Below are positions 33,402-42,619 of a stretch of 64,000 bases of DNA, piece by piece (the stretch's first letter is position 1; every line of letters begins with the position of its first letter). The position numbers and the translations under genes were made by a program. The notes beneath the pieces are model-generated. The model was not told where the DNA came from. It saw nothing but the letters and a program-made list of their open reading frames with translations, and ran no database searches. Source of the stretch: Ferruginibacter sp. (lineage in GTDB: Bacteria > Bacteroidota > Bacteroidia > Chitinophagales > Chitinophagaceae); the NCBI GenBank assembly GCA_016786725.1, contig JAEUVU010000019.1, positions 1 through 64,000 on the forward strand, given 5' to 3'.

Positions 33402-36383
33402 TTAACGTAAAATGATGGTGGTTCCCTTTCGCTGGTGAACAACGCCATCCACATCAACTGCTTCTACCATCCATACAACGGTTTTAAATGACTCCGGGTC
33501 TCCTTTAAACCTGCCATCCCATCCCGGCCTTTCGGTTTTCGACTGGAACAACATTTTGCCCCAGCGGTCAAACACCCTGAAGTAGTTCATGGTTCTAAAG
33601 CCCATAAGTACCGGGTACAGGTAATCATTCACCCCGTCTCCATTAGGAGTAAAAGTTGTGGGCACATATATTTCAATCTTCTTTTTAATTTTCACAAACT
33701 GTGTATCCACTGTTAAACACCCGGTTTTTGTTTTAAGCTGTACCTGGTATAACTGCGATTGAAGCCCCTGAAAGCTTGGCCTGAAACTGGCGGGCAAATC
33801 AAGGCTTACAGAAGGTGTCCACAACACAGTGCTGTTGGTAATGTACCTCGCATTTAATTGCTCCGGAAAATTCATCACTGCTTCCACATCAGGATATCTT
33901 ATACCTTTTACTGGTTCATCAATGGTTACATTAACTTCTTTTACAGATAATGTTTGCGGGCAATGGATATTACTTACCGTTAATTTAACCGGGTAATTGC
34001 CCGCAGCAGGATAGCTGTACACCGGGCTTTGCAATGCAGAAGTGGCGCCATTACCAAACTCCCACAGGTAAGTTAATACTGATGGTGATGTATTAACGGT
34101 TTGGTTAAACAAAGGAAGGCGCTGATTAACACAAACCGGTTCCACTTTAAAATCAGCAATGGCGTACTTGAATATTTTAATGTTTTTGGCCGTACTGTCA
34201 ACACAGCCACTGTCGGTAGTGGCAACCATTTTCACCATATACTCGCCAGGCTGTGCGTAACTGTAAGTTACATCCCTTGTGGTAGTGCTTGCACCATCGC
34301 CCAGGTACCACAGGTATTGCATGGTGCCGGTTAGTACGGTGCTGGTGTTATTAAAATTAAACTGGTTGTTGCCAAAACACTGCTCTGCGTTGGGAGCATT
34401 AAAACCAACCTGCGGTTCGGGGAACACAGTAACATTAAAAGCTGTATCGTTGGGGCACCCTTTTTCAGTAGTGGCAGTAAGCCTTACGGTAAAAGTGCCG
34501 GGATTTGCATAATAATGGCGGCCATTACGGGTTGTATCGGTATTGCCATCACCGTAATCCCATAAATATGTCATTGTACCAACGCCCAGTGTGCTGTTGT
34601 TGGTAAATTTAAAGTCGTTTATTTTCTGACATATTCCCTTTGTATTGGCATCAAACGCTGCGTTCGGGCTTTCGTTAACGGTTACTGTGTAAGAAACGCT
34701 GTCAATACAACCCTGGTCAGATGTTACAGTCAGTTTCACTTTATAGGTTCCTGTATCTGCATAGCTGTAACTTACATCTTTTGTTGTAAGGGGCACGGTG
34801 CCATCTCCCATATCCCAATTATACGTCATGGTACCAAATGCAATGGTGCTGTTATTGGTAAAATCAAACTGGTGGCCATTAAAGCATTGTATTAATGCAT
34901 TAGGTGTAACATTTACAACCGGTGTTGGGTTTACAAAAATATTTACATCGGTTGAAGATAAATTGCAACCCTGAAAACTGAACAGGGTAACATGATAGGC
35001 TCCTGTTTGCACCACATTGTAAATGGTATCGTTGGCGCCGGGTATTGCTACATTATTACGATACCATTGTATACTATCGGCAACACCCCACTTCACTTTT
35101 AATATGGTTGGATTGGAGGGGGTTATACATCCCACCAGCGGGCCTAGCACATTTACCGTAGTATCCAGCACTGCCGCTTTAACCGTGACCGTATCGGTAG
35201 TTAAACAGCCACCGCCAAAATTACGTACTGTAAGCACATAGGTGGTAGTGACCGATGGTGTGGCAATAGGGTTTGATATGTTGGGGTTACTCAGATTGGT
35301 TGTTGGGCTCCACGAATAAACGAAACCTGGCGAGGGGTTTACGCCTAATTGAATGGGAGCTCTTTCGCAGGATATCCTGTCGGGGCCTGCATTTGCAAAT
35401 ACATTCAGCGTGTCCATTAACTGAACTGTTAAGGTATCGGGGCAGCCATATATTCCAAACCAAGGGGTTATAGCTACATTTAAAGTTTTACCTGATGGTG
35501 GCGGTGGTTGAAATGTAATAGTTTGAGTAGTTGCCAAAATAGTAGATGGGTCCGTTACATCCCACCACTTATAAGTTTCATATCCAAATGGGGCAGTTAC
35601 ACTTACCAATGTATCATCAGGGCAATAAGCAGCCCCGACAAATGAACTCTGGCATTCAGAATTAACATCTATATAGGCATACCCAAAATGAGTGCCTCCA
35701 GCTGCGCCACAACCAGTAGCGGTAAAAGAAATCTCAATGGTTTTGCCGGCATTGCCATCCAGTCTTATTGACCTGGCTGCCCAGGGTTTAAACTTAATTT
35801 GAGGATTGGAAGGAGCATCCTGAAAACCCGGAAGTGGATCAACATTTGAATATGCAATCGTATCTGAACTGCAATAGTCCGTGATATTGTCTGTAATGTT
35901 TTTTACAATAACAATTAAGCTTGGCTGAATATTTGGTGTATGGCCTCCTGCATTATTTATTACAATCGCATAATTGTAGATTAAACTAAAAGTGTTTTGG
36001 CCTGCCGGGATTGTAAATGTATAGGTTAACCTGTCTGCATTTGTACCTGTATTTTGAACTCCTATTCTTGTTGAATACCCACTTCCATTAGGACATAATG
36101 TTGGAAATCCTCCCCAAGGATCAAATGCTGGTAAAGTGGAATTTGAGATCATATCATGCCTTCCTGGAATTGGAGCTGTAGGTATAGGCGGCATGGTAAC
36201 AGTTCCATTATAAGAACCTGCATGAATCAGCCAGTTGTTGAAACTACCCTGTTCAAAATCAATATTAGGCGGGCATTGTGCAACTATAACTGAACTTTGA
36301 AAACTGAAAAACAAACAAATTGCTGAAGCCTTCAAAAATTTTTTTAGAGAAAAAGCTTTTTTGCTTTGGTAAACTTTTTTCAT
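33402..36383 (-). CDS. Secreted PKD-repeat protein with T9SS type B (gliding-motility) sorting domain
   Basis: The 993-residue protein has a signal peptide and an N-terminal beta-rich domain (about 40-245). Ig-like stretches follow, then four PKD modules at about 500-830, recognisable by WDMGDG, WDYGDG, WYLGDG and WEFGNG with the closing Y.Y...G.Y.V.L.V pattern. The last about 85 residues (VPTTFTPNGDGVNDYLYP ... FDRWG) are the CHU_C/type B sorting domain that sends proteins through the type IX system to the surface. No porin or PorP/SprF-like partner is adjacent. Probably an adhesin or surface-structure protein. Confidence 0.93.
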   Translation of the reverse strand: MKKVYQSKKAFSLKKFLKASAICLFFSFQSSVIVAQCPPNIDFEQGSFNNWLIHAGSYNGTVTMPPIPTAPIPGRHDMISNSTLPAFDPWGGFPTLCPNGSGYSTRIGVQNTGTNADRLTYTFTIPAGQNTFSLIYNYAIVINNAGGHTPNIQPSLIVIVKNITDNITDYCSSDTIAYSNVDPLPGFQDAPSNPQIKFKPWAARSIRLDGNAGKTIEISFTATGCGAAGGTHFGYAYIDVNSECQSSFVGAAYCPDDTLVSVTAPFGYETYKWWDVTDPSTILATTQTITFQPPPPSGKTLNVAITPWFGIYGCPDTLTVQLMDTLNVFANAGPDRISCERAPIQLGVNPSPGFVYSWSPTTNLSNPNISNPIATPSVTTTYVLTVRNFGGGCLTTDTVTVKAAVLDTTVNVLGPLVGCITPSNPTILKVKWGVADSIQWYRNNVAIPGANDTIYNVVQTGAYHVTLFSFQGCNLSSTDVNIFVNPTPVVNVTPNALIQCFNGHQFDFTNNSTIAFGTMTYNWDMGDGTVPLTTKDVSYSYADTGTYKVKLTVTSDQGCIDSVSYTVTVNESPNAAFDANTKGICQKINDFKFTNNSTLGVGTMTYLWDYGDGNTDTTRNGRHYYANPGTFTVRLTATTEKGCPNDTAFNVTVFPEPQVGFNAPNAEQCFGNNQFNFNNTSTVLTGTMQYLWYLGDGASTTTRDVTYSYAQPGEYMVKMVATTDSGCVDSTAKNIKIFKYAIADFKVEPVCVNQRLPLFNQTVNTSPSVLTYLWEFGNGATSALQSPVYSYPAAGNYPVKLTVSNIHCPQTLSVKEVNVTIDEPVKGIRYPDVEAVMNFPEQLNARYITNSTVLWTPSVSLDLPASFRPSFQGLQSQLYQVQLKTKTGCLTVDTQFVKIKKKIEIYVPTTFTPNGDGVNDYLYPVLMGFRTMNYFRVFDRWGKMLFQSKTERPGWDGRFKGDPESFKTVVWMVEAVDVDGVVHQRKGTTIILR

Positions 36384-36509
36384 TGTTCAGTATGCTTGTG
36401 GAATTATAAGCTATGAAGTTATTGAAAAATAGTTAAAACAGCCAGTCTCAAAGCCTGTAAACTGAAGAATGTGAAAAAAAGAGGTGTTATTTAGTATGCA
36501 TTTCTAATA

Positions 36510-37304
36510 TCAGGATGCATCCTGCCCCATTGCCGCCTGCTTCATTTCGGCAGCCAGCCCCTTACCCAGGTAGTTTTCAATCCAGCTATGTACTAAGTAA
36601 ATAACAGGTGTCATTAATACAGCCACAATAAACTTGTAGATATAATTCCCCGTTCCGGTAACCAGTACCTGGTGCAGGCTCCAGGCATCGCCCTGGCCGG
36701 TTTGTATGCGTTTGCCTACGTAAAAAGCGATAAAAAGCACCACAAAACTGTCAACCAATTGAGATACGAGTGTAGAACCTGTTGCCCTTAACCAGATCTT
36801 TTTTTCGCCGGTGGCTTTTTTTATGCGGTGAAAAATGAGCACATCCAGCAACTGGCCAATGAGGAAGGCAATGATGGAACCGATGATGATCCACATACCC
36901 TGACCGAAGATTCCACGGAAAGCATTATCGGGTTTATCAATACCATTGCCGATAGAAAAATATTCGGACGGAGAAAGATTGATGGCTCCTGTGAAAATGA
37001 GAAATGCATAACTGATTAAACCGATAGCAAGGTAAGAAAGAAATTTTACTCCCCGGGTTCCGTAATATTCGTTGATGATATCTGTCATGATGAAAACAAC
37101 CGGCCACAACAATACACCCGCCGTTAAATGAAAACTGAAAGGACTGCCAAACAGGTTGATGTTGGCACGGCTAACACCCGCCGTATCTTCCAGCGAAAAT
37201 ATTTTTACGCCGATGATCTCTGCCAGCAGGGCATTGGTTATAAAAATACCCGCCAGTAAAATAAAAAGTTTGGTGCTTTTGTCTTTTAGAATGCTGTGAA
37301 TCAT
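36510..37304 (-). CDS. Queuosine precursor transporter (YhhQ/VUT family)
   Basis: The 264-residue membrane protein belongs to the YhhQ family that imports 7-cyano/7-aminomethyl-deazaguanine for tRNA queuosine. It has about six membrane helices, the motif PVVFIMTDIINEYYGTRG (about 68-85) and STLVSQLVDSFVVLFIAF (about 178-195), both hallmarks. It is followed upstream by a small membrane protein gene with a 5-bp gap. Confidence 0.92.
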   Translation of the reverse strand: MIHSILKDKSTKLFILLAGIFITNALLAEIIGVKIFSLEDTAGVSRANINLFGSPFSFHLTAGVLLWPVVFIMTDIINEYYGTRGVKFLSYLAIGLISYAFLIFTGAINLSPSEYFSIGNGIDKPDNAFRGIFGQGMWIIIGSIIAFLIGQLLDVLIFHRIKKATGEKKIWLRATGSTLVSQLVDSFVVLFIAFYVGKRIQTGQGDAWSLHQVLVTGTGNYIYKFIVAVLMTPVIYLVHSWIENYLGKGLAAEMKQAAMGQDAS

Positions 37305-37309
37305 ACCGG

Positions 37310-37609
37310 TTATTTTAAAATAAAATGAAAGTAAACCTGGCAGCAGAAAATAATGATATTAAAGATAACGATCCAGCGGGGAATTTTACTATCTGCTTTA
37401 AGTGAATAAAATATAAAGAGAAGCAGTAAAAAAAGCAGGTTAACAATAATTGCTGTGTAGCCCAGTATCACAAAAGTACCTTCGAGCCAGGGCAGCGGCA
37501 ATACCTGCAAACCCTTTCCTTCATGTGGGCGGCTTTCAATGTAACGCAAAACCACTGCTATTAAAAAGCATACATTGAACAGTACGGCTATTTTTGAAAA
37601 GAAACGCAT
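37310..37609 (-). CDS. Small hypothetical membrane protein
   Basis: The 99-residue protein has three hydrophobic helices (about 8-22, 46-70 and 81-97). No family is recognised. It is 5 bp upstream of the queuosine-precursor transporter and probably transcribed with it. Upstream lie the 15-copy heptamer array and pcm. Confidence 0.65.
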   Translation of the reverse strand: MRFFSKIAVLFNVCFLIAVVLRYIESRPHEGKGLQVLPLPWLEGTFVILGYTAIIVNLLFLLLLFIFYSLKADSKIPRWIVIFNIIIFCCQVYFHFILK

Positions 37610-37670
37610 GCCAAGAGTTATAGGTTATGAGTTATGTGTTATGAGTTGTTGTAACTTTAAAAGCTCAATT

Positions 37671-37775
37671 TAATTCCTAATTCCTAATTCCTAATTCCTA
37701 ATTCCTAATTCCTAATTCCTAATTCCTAATTCCTAATTCCTAATTCCTAATTCCTAATTCCTAATTCCTAATTCC
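37671..37775. repeat. Tandem heptamer TAATTCC, 15 perfect copies
   Basis: Fifteen identical TAATTCC units fill 105 bp between pcm and the small membrane protein gene. The last base is also the first base of the pcm stop triplet (CTA on this strand). Short arrays of the same unit, GGAATTA on the other strand, are at 15708-15728 and about 43950-43965. Confidence 0.97.
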
Positions 37776-38431
37776 TATCCATTCCTTCCCGAGAGCATTG
37801 GCACAAAACTAAAATTTTCAAAAGCTTCTTCACTGGTGCTGCCGTCTGCATTTTTGGTGATGCGTAGCATACGCTGGTGATGGTCTTCATCAACCGGTAT
37901 CACCATCTTGCCGCCTGGTTTTAACTGTCCAATTAATTTAGGCGGAACAAAAGGCGCCGCTGCAGTGATGATCACTTTATCAAATGGTGCATAAGTTGGT
38001 AAACCTTCATACCCATCGCCATAAAAGAATTTTAGATTGGGGTATTGATTTTTAAAAAAGAACTGCTTTGTTTTTTCGAAGAGTTTTTTTTGCCGTTCAA
38101 TGGTAAAAACCCTGGCGCCCATTTCTGCCAGCACAGTTGCCTGGTAAATGCTTCCGGTGCCTATCTCCAGTATCTTATCGTTGGGTTTTACCTGCAGCAA
38201 CTGGCTTTGGTAAGCAACTGTATAAGGTTGAGAAATGGTTTGCCCTTCGCTGATGGGGAAGGCCCGGTCTTCGTAAGCGATCTTGTCAAAAGCGCTGTCT
38301 AAAAAAAAATGCCGGGGAATATTGTTCATGGCCTTTAATACGTTCTCATCGCTGATACCTTTTTCTCTTAACAGGCCCATTAATTTTTTGCGCAGGCCTT
38401 TATGCTGGTAACTGTCTTCGTATTTTCTCAT
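37775..38431 (-). CDS. pcm: Protein-L-isoaspartate O-methyltransferase
   Basis: The 218-residue enzyme methylates isoaspartyl residues with S-adenosylmethionine, starting repair of aged proteins. AFPISEGQTISQPYTVA (about 56-72) is the substrate-side motif, KILEIGTGSIYQATVLAEMGA (about 90-110) is motif I, and VIPV near 170 closes the fold. Within motif I the usual GTGSGYQ is GTGSIYQ, an Ile for a conserved Gly. The TAG stop is formed at the edge of the heptamer array. A 35-bp REP lies between it and the phospho-sugar mutase upstream. Confidence 0.93.
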   Translation of the reverse strand: MRKYEDSYQHKGLRKKLMGLLREKGISDENVLKAMNNIPRHFFLDSAFDKIAYEDRAFPISEGQTISQPYTVAYQSQLLQVKPNDKILEIGTGSIYQATVLAEMGARVFTIERQKKLFEKTKQFFFKNQYPNLKFFYGDGYEGLPTYAPFDKVIITAAAPFVPPKLIGQLKPGGKMVIPVDEDHHQRMLRITKNADGSTSEEAFENFSFVPMLSGRNG

Positions 38432-38444
38432 TAGCTGTTTGTTT

Positions 38445-38479
38445 AACCGCCGACGGGGCTTAAAGCCGCCGTCGGGGTT
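38445..38479. repeat. 35-bp REP-like palindrome, copy 2
   Basis: The reverse complement of the element at 13431-13465 with 3 differences. The core CCGACGG ... CCGTCGG (38450-38475) makes a stable hairpin. It lies between pcm and the mutase. Confidence 0.82.
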
Positions 38480-38501
38480 AGCGGTTGATCCGAAAAACTT
38501 T

Positions 38502-40247
38502 TTATTTCAATTTCATTTCTTCAATGATCCTCTTAATTTTTTCATCCAGTTGTTTCTCTGTTGCATCAAAATCATCTGCACTATCCAGCTTTGCATTTAC
38601 ACTGAAATAGAATTTTATTTTAGGCTCGGTGCCGCTTGGCCTTGCGGATATTTTTGTTCCATCGGCCAGTACAAACTGCAGCACATTGCTCTTAGGCAGA
38701 TCAATTGCACGGCTTTCGCCTGTTTGTAAATTTTTTGCAACCTGTAATTCATAATCCAGCAATTCAACTACGGCGCCGCCATCAATAGTTTGCGGCGGAT
38801 TACTGCGGTACCCTTCCATCATCGCTGTAATTTCTGCAGCGCCGTTCATTCCTTTTTTGGTGATGCTTACCAGGCTTTCTTTGTACAAACCGTATTGTAC
38901 ATACAGGTCAATAAGTTTATCAAACAAAGTGCGGCCCTTGTTCTTTTCATACGCCGCCATCTCACAACTTAATGCCACAGCACTGATGGCATCCTTATCA
39001 CGTATCTTATCCCCTATCATCAAACCAAAACTTTCTTCGCCGCCAATAATGTAATTTTCCTTTCCTTCTTTCTCTTTTATCATTTTGCTTATCCATTTAA
39101 ACCCGGTAAGCACATTGTAACAGGCCACATTGTTTGCTTTGGCTATCACATCTATCATATCAGATGTAACGATGGTTTTGATCACCATATCATTGGGCTG
39201 TGCAATTCCTTTTGCCTTGCGTGCCTCAATCATATAATTAAAAGCGATTACAGCCGTTTGGTTACCGTTCAGCAAAACCCATTCGCCTTTTTTATTTTTT
39301 ACACCAATGGCCACCCTGTCTGCATCCGGATCAGTCCCCAGTAATATATCAGCATCCAGCGCTGCGGCTTTTTTAAGGCCGATGCTCATGGCTTCTGTTT
39401 CTTCAGGGTTGGGATAAACAACCGTTGGAAAATTTCCATCAGGAATCATTTGCTCTTCAACAATATTTACATTGTTAAACCCGAATTTTTCCAATGCTTT
39501 TGGTACTAAAACAATACCGGTACCGTGAATAGAAGTGTACACAATTTTCATATCACTTTGTGCTGTACAAACATCGGGGTACACACTCAGGCCTTTCACC
39601 ATGTTAAGATATTGTGCATCCATATCTTCACCCAGCTTTATAATATTTGCTTCGCCCCCACCTGCCTGTCCGGTAGGCAGGCTCCATTTCACATCATCAA
39701 CTGATGCTATTTTCTCCACTTCTTTAATTACATTCTTATCATGCGGCGGCACCATTTGTGCACCGTCATCCCAATATGCTTTGTAGCCATTGTATTCTTT
39801 AGGGTTGTGGCTTGCGGTACAAACCACACCTCCTTTACAACCCAAAGTGCGAATGGCAAAACTCAGTTCAGGCGTTGGCCGCAAGGCTTCAAATAAATAA
39901 ACCTTAATGCCGTTTGCAGCAAAAACATTGGCTGTTATGGATGCAAATAAACTGCTGTTGTTGCGGCAGTCGTAAGCAATGGCAACACTCACATCATCCC
40001 CAAAACATTGCTTAAGATAATTGGCATAACCCTGGGTGGCCATACCCACCGTGTATTTGTTCATGCGGTTGGTGCCAATACCCATAATGCCACGCAAGCC
40101 GCCGGTACCAAATTCCAGGTTCTTATAAAAAGCATCTTCAAGCCCGGCAGGGTCTTCTTTTTGCAATTTTTGTATTTCATCTTTAACAGCCTGGTCATAA
40201 TTACCGCCAAGCCATTTATCTATTTTCTGTTGAGTTGCAGCATCCAT
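38502..40247 (-). CDS. Phospho-sugar mutase (phosphoglucomutase/phosphomannomutase family)
   Basis: The 581-residue enzyme moves phosphate between C1 and C6 of hexose phosphates. The catalytic phosphoserine loop is TASHNPKEYNGYK (about residues 143-155), the metal loop is GTDPDADRVA (about 302) and the sugar-binding loop is GGEESFG; the phosphate-binding SGTEPK is near the C-terminus. At about 188-196 an in-frame SLPTGQAGG segment, encoded by a 21-bp palindrome (39661-39681), looks like an insertion in a surface loop. The promoter element is at 40268. Confidence 0.94.
   Translation of the reverse strand: MDAATQQKIDKWLGGNYDQAVKDEIQKLQKEDPAGLEDAFYKNLEFGTGGLRGIMGIGTNRMNKYTVGMATQGYANYLKQCFGDDVSVAIAYDCRNNSSLFASITANVFAANGIKVYLFEALRPTPELSFAIRTLGCKGGVVCTASHNPKEYNGYKAYWDDGAQMVPPHDKNVIKEVEKIASVDDVKWSLPTGQAGGGEANIIKLGEDMDAQYLNMVKGLSVYPDVCTAQSDMKIVYTSIHGTGIVLVPKALEKFGFNNVNIVEEQMIPDGNFPTVVYPNPEETEAMSIGLKKAAALDADILLGTDPDADRVAIGVKNKKGEWVLLNGNQTAVIAFNYMIEARKAKGIAQPNDMVIKTIVTSDMIDVIAKANNVACYNVLTGFKWISKMIKEKEGKENYIIGGEESFGLMIGDKIRDKDAISAVALSCEMAAYEKNKGRTLFDKLIDLYVQYGLYKESLVSITKKGMNGAAEITAMMEGYRSNPPQTIDGGAVVELLDYELQVAKNLQTGESRAIDLPKSNVLQFVLADGTKISARPSGTEPKIKFYFSVNAKLDSADDFDATEKQLDEKIKRIIEEMKLK
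39661..39681. repeat. 21-bp palindromic element inside the mutase gene
   Basis: CCTGCCTG ... AGGCAGG, with perfect 7-bp arms and two further G-T pairs in RNA. It is in frame and read as LPTGQAG on the coding strand. Same family as 54971-54991 in valS. Confidence 0.8.
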
Positions 40248-40267
40248 TGTTTTAAAGTTTATATCTT

Positions 40268-40275
40268 CAAAAATA
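40268..40275 (-). promoter_or_regulatory. -7 promoter element TATTTTTG
   Basis: An exact TAnnTTTG on the minus strand 20 bp before the start of the phospho-sugar mutase gene. Confidence 0.55.
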
Positions 40276-40318
40276 AATTATTCAGTCTTTATAAAAGTAA
40301 AATAATTAGATTTGATAT

Positions 40319-40750
40319 ATGCTTTTGTGCAGCAACAATTATTTGTGCAGTTTCTCAAAAAGAAAGTTCATTAGCTTTTGTTTGCTGATGCTTTTTTCAG
40401 CTGCGGCATACTCACAAAATACATCGCTTAAGCAGGACACAGTTGTTTTCAATTATTTTAATCCATTATTTTTTAAGCCCGGCAAAAAACATACTGGGTT
40501 TATGGCAGTGCAGCGGAATACAACGACGCTTAAATACAAGGCAGCAAGAGGCGGGGAATTGATGCATTGGCCAAACTATCCTTTAACAACAGCTCAAATA
40601 ATTGCCCGGCAGGAGCAGTGGCACAGAAGGAACAATCAAAGTACCGGTAAGCAAATAGCCGGCGACATTGCCAGTGACATCATCCGGAACCAGGTTAACT
40701 CACTTATATTTGGTAAAAAGATGCCTGTTGCTGTAACTCCTAAGTTTTAA
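40319..40750 (+). CDS. Exported hypothetical protein
   Basis: The 143-residue ORF has a signal-peptide-like N-terminus (FISFCLLMLFSAAAYSQ), but the first 15 residues are unusual, so translation may begin later, for instance at the Met at residue 24. The mature part includes WPNYPLTTAQIIARQEQWHRRN and a closing FGKKMPVAVTPKF. No family is recognised. It lies upstream of the DUF2279 gene on the same strand. Confidence 0.55.
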   Translation: MLLCSNNYLCSFSKRKFISFCLLMLFSAAAYSQNTSLKQDTVVFNYFNPLFFKPGKKHTGFMAVQRNTTTLKYKAARGGELMHWPNYPLTTAQIIARQEQWHRRNNQSTGKQIAGDIASDIIRNQVNSLIFGKKMPVAVTPKF

Positions 40751-40824
40751 AACTTCACAATTATTTTTTGCGTAATTCACACCTTAACAATAACAAAAGA
40801 TTGTTACCTGTATTTTTGCATTTT

Positions 40825-41892
40825 ATGAACCAAACGGCTGTACATAATTCATCTTCGTTGCAGTTTATCCAGAGCAAAACCGAAGCACACTCTTGTACTT
40901 TGAAAACTTTACTGAGCTTTTTTATAAGCTTATCAATTGGCTATACATCAGCAGCACAAGATTTAATCATAAAATTTACGCCAGGGATTTTCAAAGAAAA
41001 TCATAGCGATACTATCGGGTTAACCAACCCATTATTAACCAACAAACAAATAAACCGAAGAGTAAAAATAATTGCCGCCACCAACATCATCGGCTATGGC
41101 GCTGCCATGGGCGGCCTTTATGCAGCCTGGTACAAAAATTATCCGCAAAGCAGCTTTCATACTTTTAATGATATGCCCGAATGGAAGGGCATGGATAAAA
41201 TTGGTCATGCTTACGGAGTGTATGCCGAAAGCCTTGCCAGCATGGAGCTTTGGCGCTGGACAGGGATTGAACGCAAGAAACGCATCTGGTATGGTGGCTT
41301 AAGCGGACCGGTTTATCACACCGTTATTGAAGTGCTGGATGCCTACAGCGCCGAATGGGGCTGGAGCTGGGGAGATATTGGAGCAAATTTTGTTGGCAGC
41401 GGCATGTTGATAGCACAGGAGCTTGCCTGGGATGAACAACGTATTCAATTCAAATTTTCTTTTCATAGAAAATCTTATAACGATCCAACACTTAACCAAC
41501 GCAGCGATAAGATCTTTGGAAAAAGCACAGCCGAGCGTTTTTTAAAAGATTACAATGGGCAGACTTACTGGCTCAGTACTAATGTGCGTTCCTTCTTCCC
41601 TAAAAGCAAATGGCCCAGGTGGCTGAATATTGCCGTGGGTACAGGCGCCGAAGGCATGTTTGGCGCCAATGAGAATATCGGTATGGATGATGCAGGCAAT
41701 ATCACTTTTAACCGCACTGATATCAAACGTTACCGCCAATGGTATTTATCACCAGATATTGACCTCACAAAAATCAAGACCAATAAAAAAGGTTTGAAAC
41801 TTGCTTTCCGTTTACTCAACATCATAAAGATCCCTATGCCTGCACTGGAATATTCAAACGGGAGTTTTAAAGTAAAAGCGATTGGGTTTTAA
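40825..41892 (+). CDS. DUF2279 family exported/membrane protein
   Basis: The core (from about IIAATNIIGYGAAMGGLYAAWYK) matches DUF2279: FNDMPEWKGMDKIGHAYGVY, a GLSGPVYHTVIEVLDAYSAEWGWSWGDIGAN block and a C-terminal beta-rich tail. Function unknown; Bacteroidota proteins of this family are predicted in the envelope. The start is uncertain. I use the ATG at 40825, giving 355 residues, but the signal-like KTLLSFFISLSIGYTSAAQ lies later and a TTG there could be the true start. A TATTTTTG element is 7 bp before this ATG. Confidence 0.8.
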   Translation: MNQTAVHNSSSLQFIQSKTEAHSCTLKTLLSFFISLSIGYTSAAQDLIIKFTPGIFKENHSDTIGLTNPLLTNKQINRRVKIIAATNIIGYGAAMGGLYAAWYKNYPQSSFHTFNDMPEWKGMDKIGHAYGVYAESLASMELWRWTGIERKKRIWYGGLSGPVYHTVIEVLDAYSAEWGWSWGDIGANFVGSGMLIAQELAWDEQRIQFKFSFHRKSYNDPTLNQRSDKIFGKSTAERFLKDYNGQTYWLSTNVRSFFPKSKWPRWLNIAVGTGAEGMFGANENIGMDDAGNITFNRTDIKRYRQWYLSPDIDLTKIKTNKKGLKLAFRLLNIIKIPMPALEYSNGSFKVKAIGF

Positions 41893-41902
41893 TCTTCCAG
41901 TT

Positions 41903-41921
41903 CCCTCTCCTCTGGAGAGGG
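41903..41921. repeat. Short GC-rich hairpin between convergent genes
   Basis: Arms CCCTCTCC and GGAGAGGG enclose a TCT loop, followed by a GGTTGGGGAGAGG stretch. It lies between the DUF2279 gene and the phosphoribosyltransferase gene. It reads like a dispersed intergenic motif; there is no T-tract. Confidence 0.55.
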
Positions 41922-41936
41922 GTTGGGGAGAGGCCT

Positions 41937-42434
41937 CTAATCCATCCAGGCTCCTGTCACTTCCCCATTTTCCACTTCTACTTTTATATTTTCATCTGCG
42001 GTGGTAGAAACCGAAAAGCCAACATAATCCACATCCACGGGAAAGCTTTTATGCGTCCTTTCCACCAAAGCCAGCGTTTGCATCTTTTTAGGAAGCTGCT
42101 GCAGCAAGGGCTTTAAAGCATACAGCATAGTACGCCCGCTGTTGGCAACATCATCTATCAGCACAATCACTTTCCCGTTAAAATCCATCTCTGTATCCAA
42201 CTGAATTTCCAGGGGATGCTTTTTATCAAGTCCCAGTTGCAACACCTGCACTTCGCCTGTAAATATTTCTTTGATGTACTGGCTTATTTTTTCTGCAATT
42301 ACTGCCCCCTTGTTCTTAATGCCTATCAGCACCAGTTGTGTTTCGGTATAATTTTCTTCTACCACCTGCAATGCCATGCGCCGCAGTTTTTTATTGGCAG
42401 CCCCGGCAGTGAGTATTTGTTTGCGTTGTTCCAT
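41937..42434 (-). CDS. PyrR-type phosphoribosyltransferase
   Basis: The 165-residue type I phosphoribosyltransferase has the PRPP loop VIVLIDDVANSGRTMLYAL (about 89-107) and the N-terminal flexible loop region with LVLIGIKNKGAVIAEKI. Length and order fit PyrR (uracil phosphoribosyltransferase/pyr attenuator), but no pyr genes are nearby and no RNA-binding proof exists, so I leave the symbol out. It lies convergent with the DUF2279 gene. Confidence 0.85.
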   Translation of the reverse strand: MEQRKQILTAGAANKKLRRMALQVVEENYTETQLVLIGIKNKGAVIAEKISQYIKEIFTGEVQVLQLGLDKKHPLEIQLDTEMDFNGKVIVLIDDVANSGRTMLYALKPLLQQLPKKMQTLALVERTHKSFPVDVDYVGFSVSTTADENIKVEVENGEVTGAWMD

Positions 42435-42457
42435 TGTGCCACGAATTTAAATATTTA

Positions 42458-42525
42458 TTGCCACAGAGGCACAGAGACGCAGAAAAATACAATTCAAATT
42501 TCTGTGCTTCCGTGCCTCTGTGGCA
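42458..42525. repeat. Imperfect inverted repeat, 28-base arms
   Basis: The outer 15 bases, TTGCCACAGAGGCAC, match their partner perfectly (GTGCCTCTGTGGCA at 42512-42525). The inner parts match with a few differences. It lies between the phosphoribosyltransferase (-) and Fe-S (+) genes, in the shared upstream region. A similar CTATGTTTC...GTGTGG hairpin is near 45280-45340. Confidence 0.75.
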
Positions 42526-42619
42526 AATCCCTTTCTGCCGCAGGCAAAACAATTCGTGTAATTATCGTAATTCGTGAAATTAGTGTCATTATATTTACCT
42601 TAGCACTACAAACCTTCTT

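Noticed and set aside
37671..37775. CRISPR array
   Set aside because: The repeat is a 7-bp tandem without spacers and there are no cas genes.
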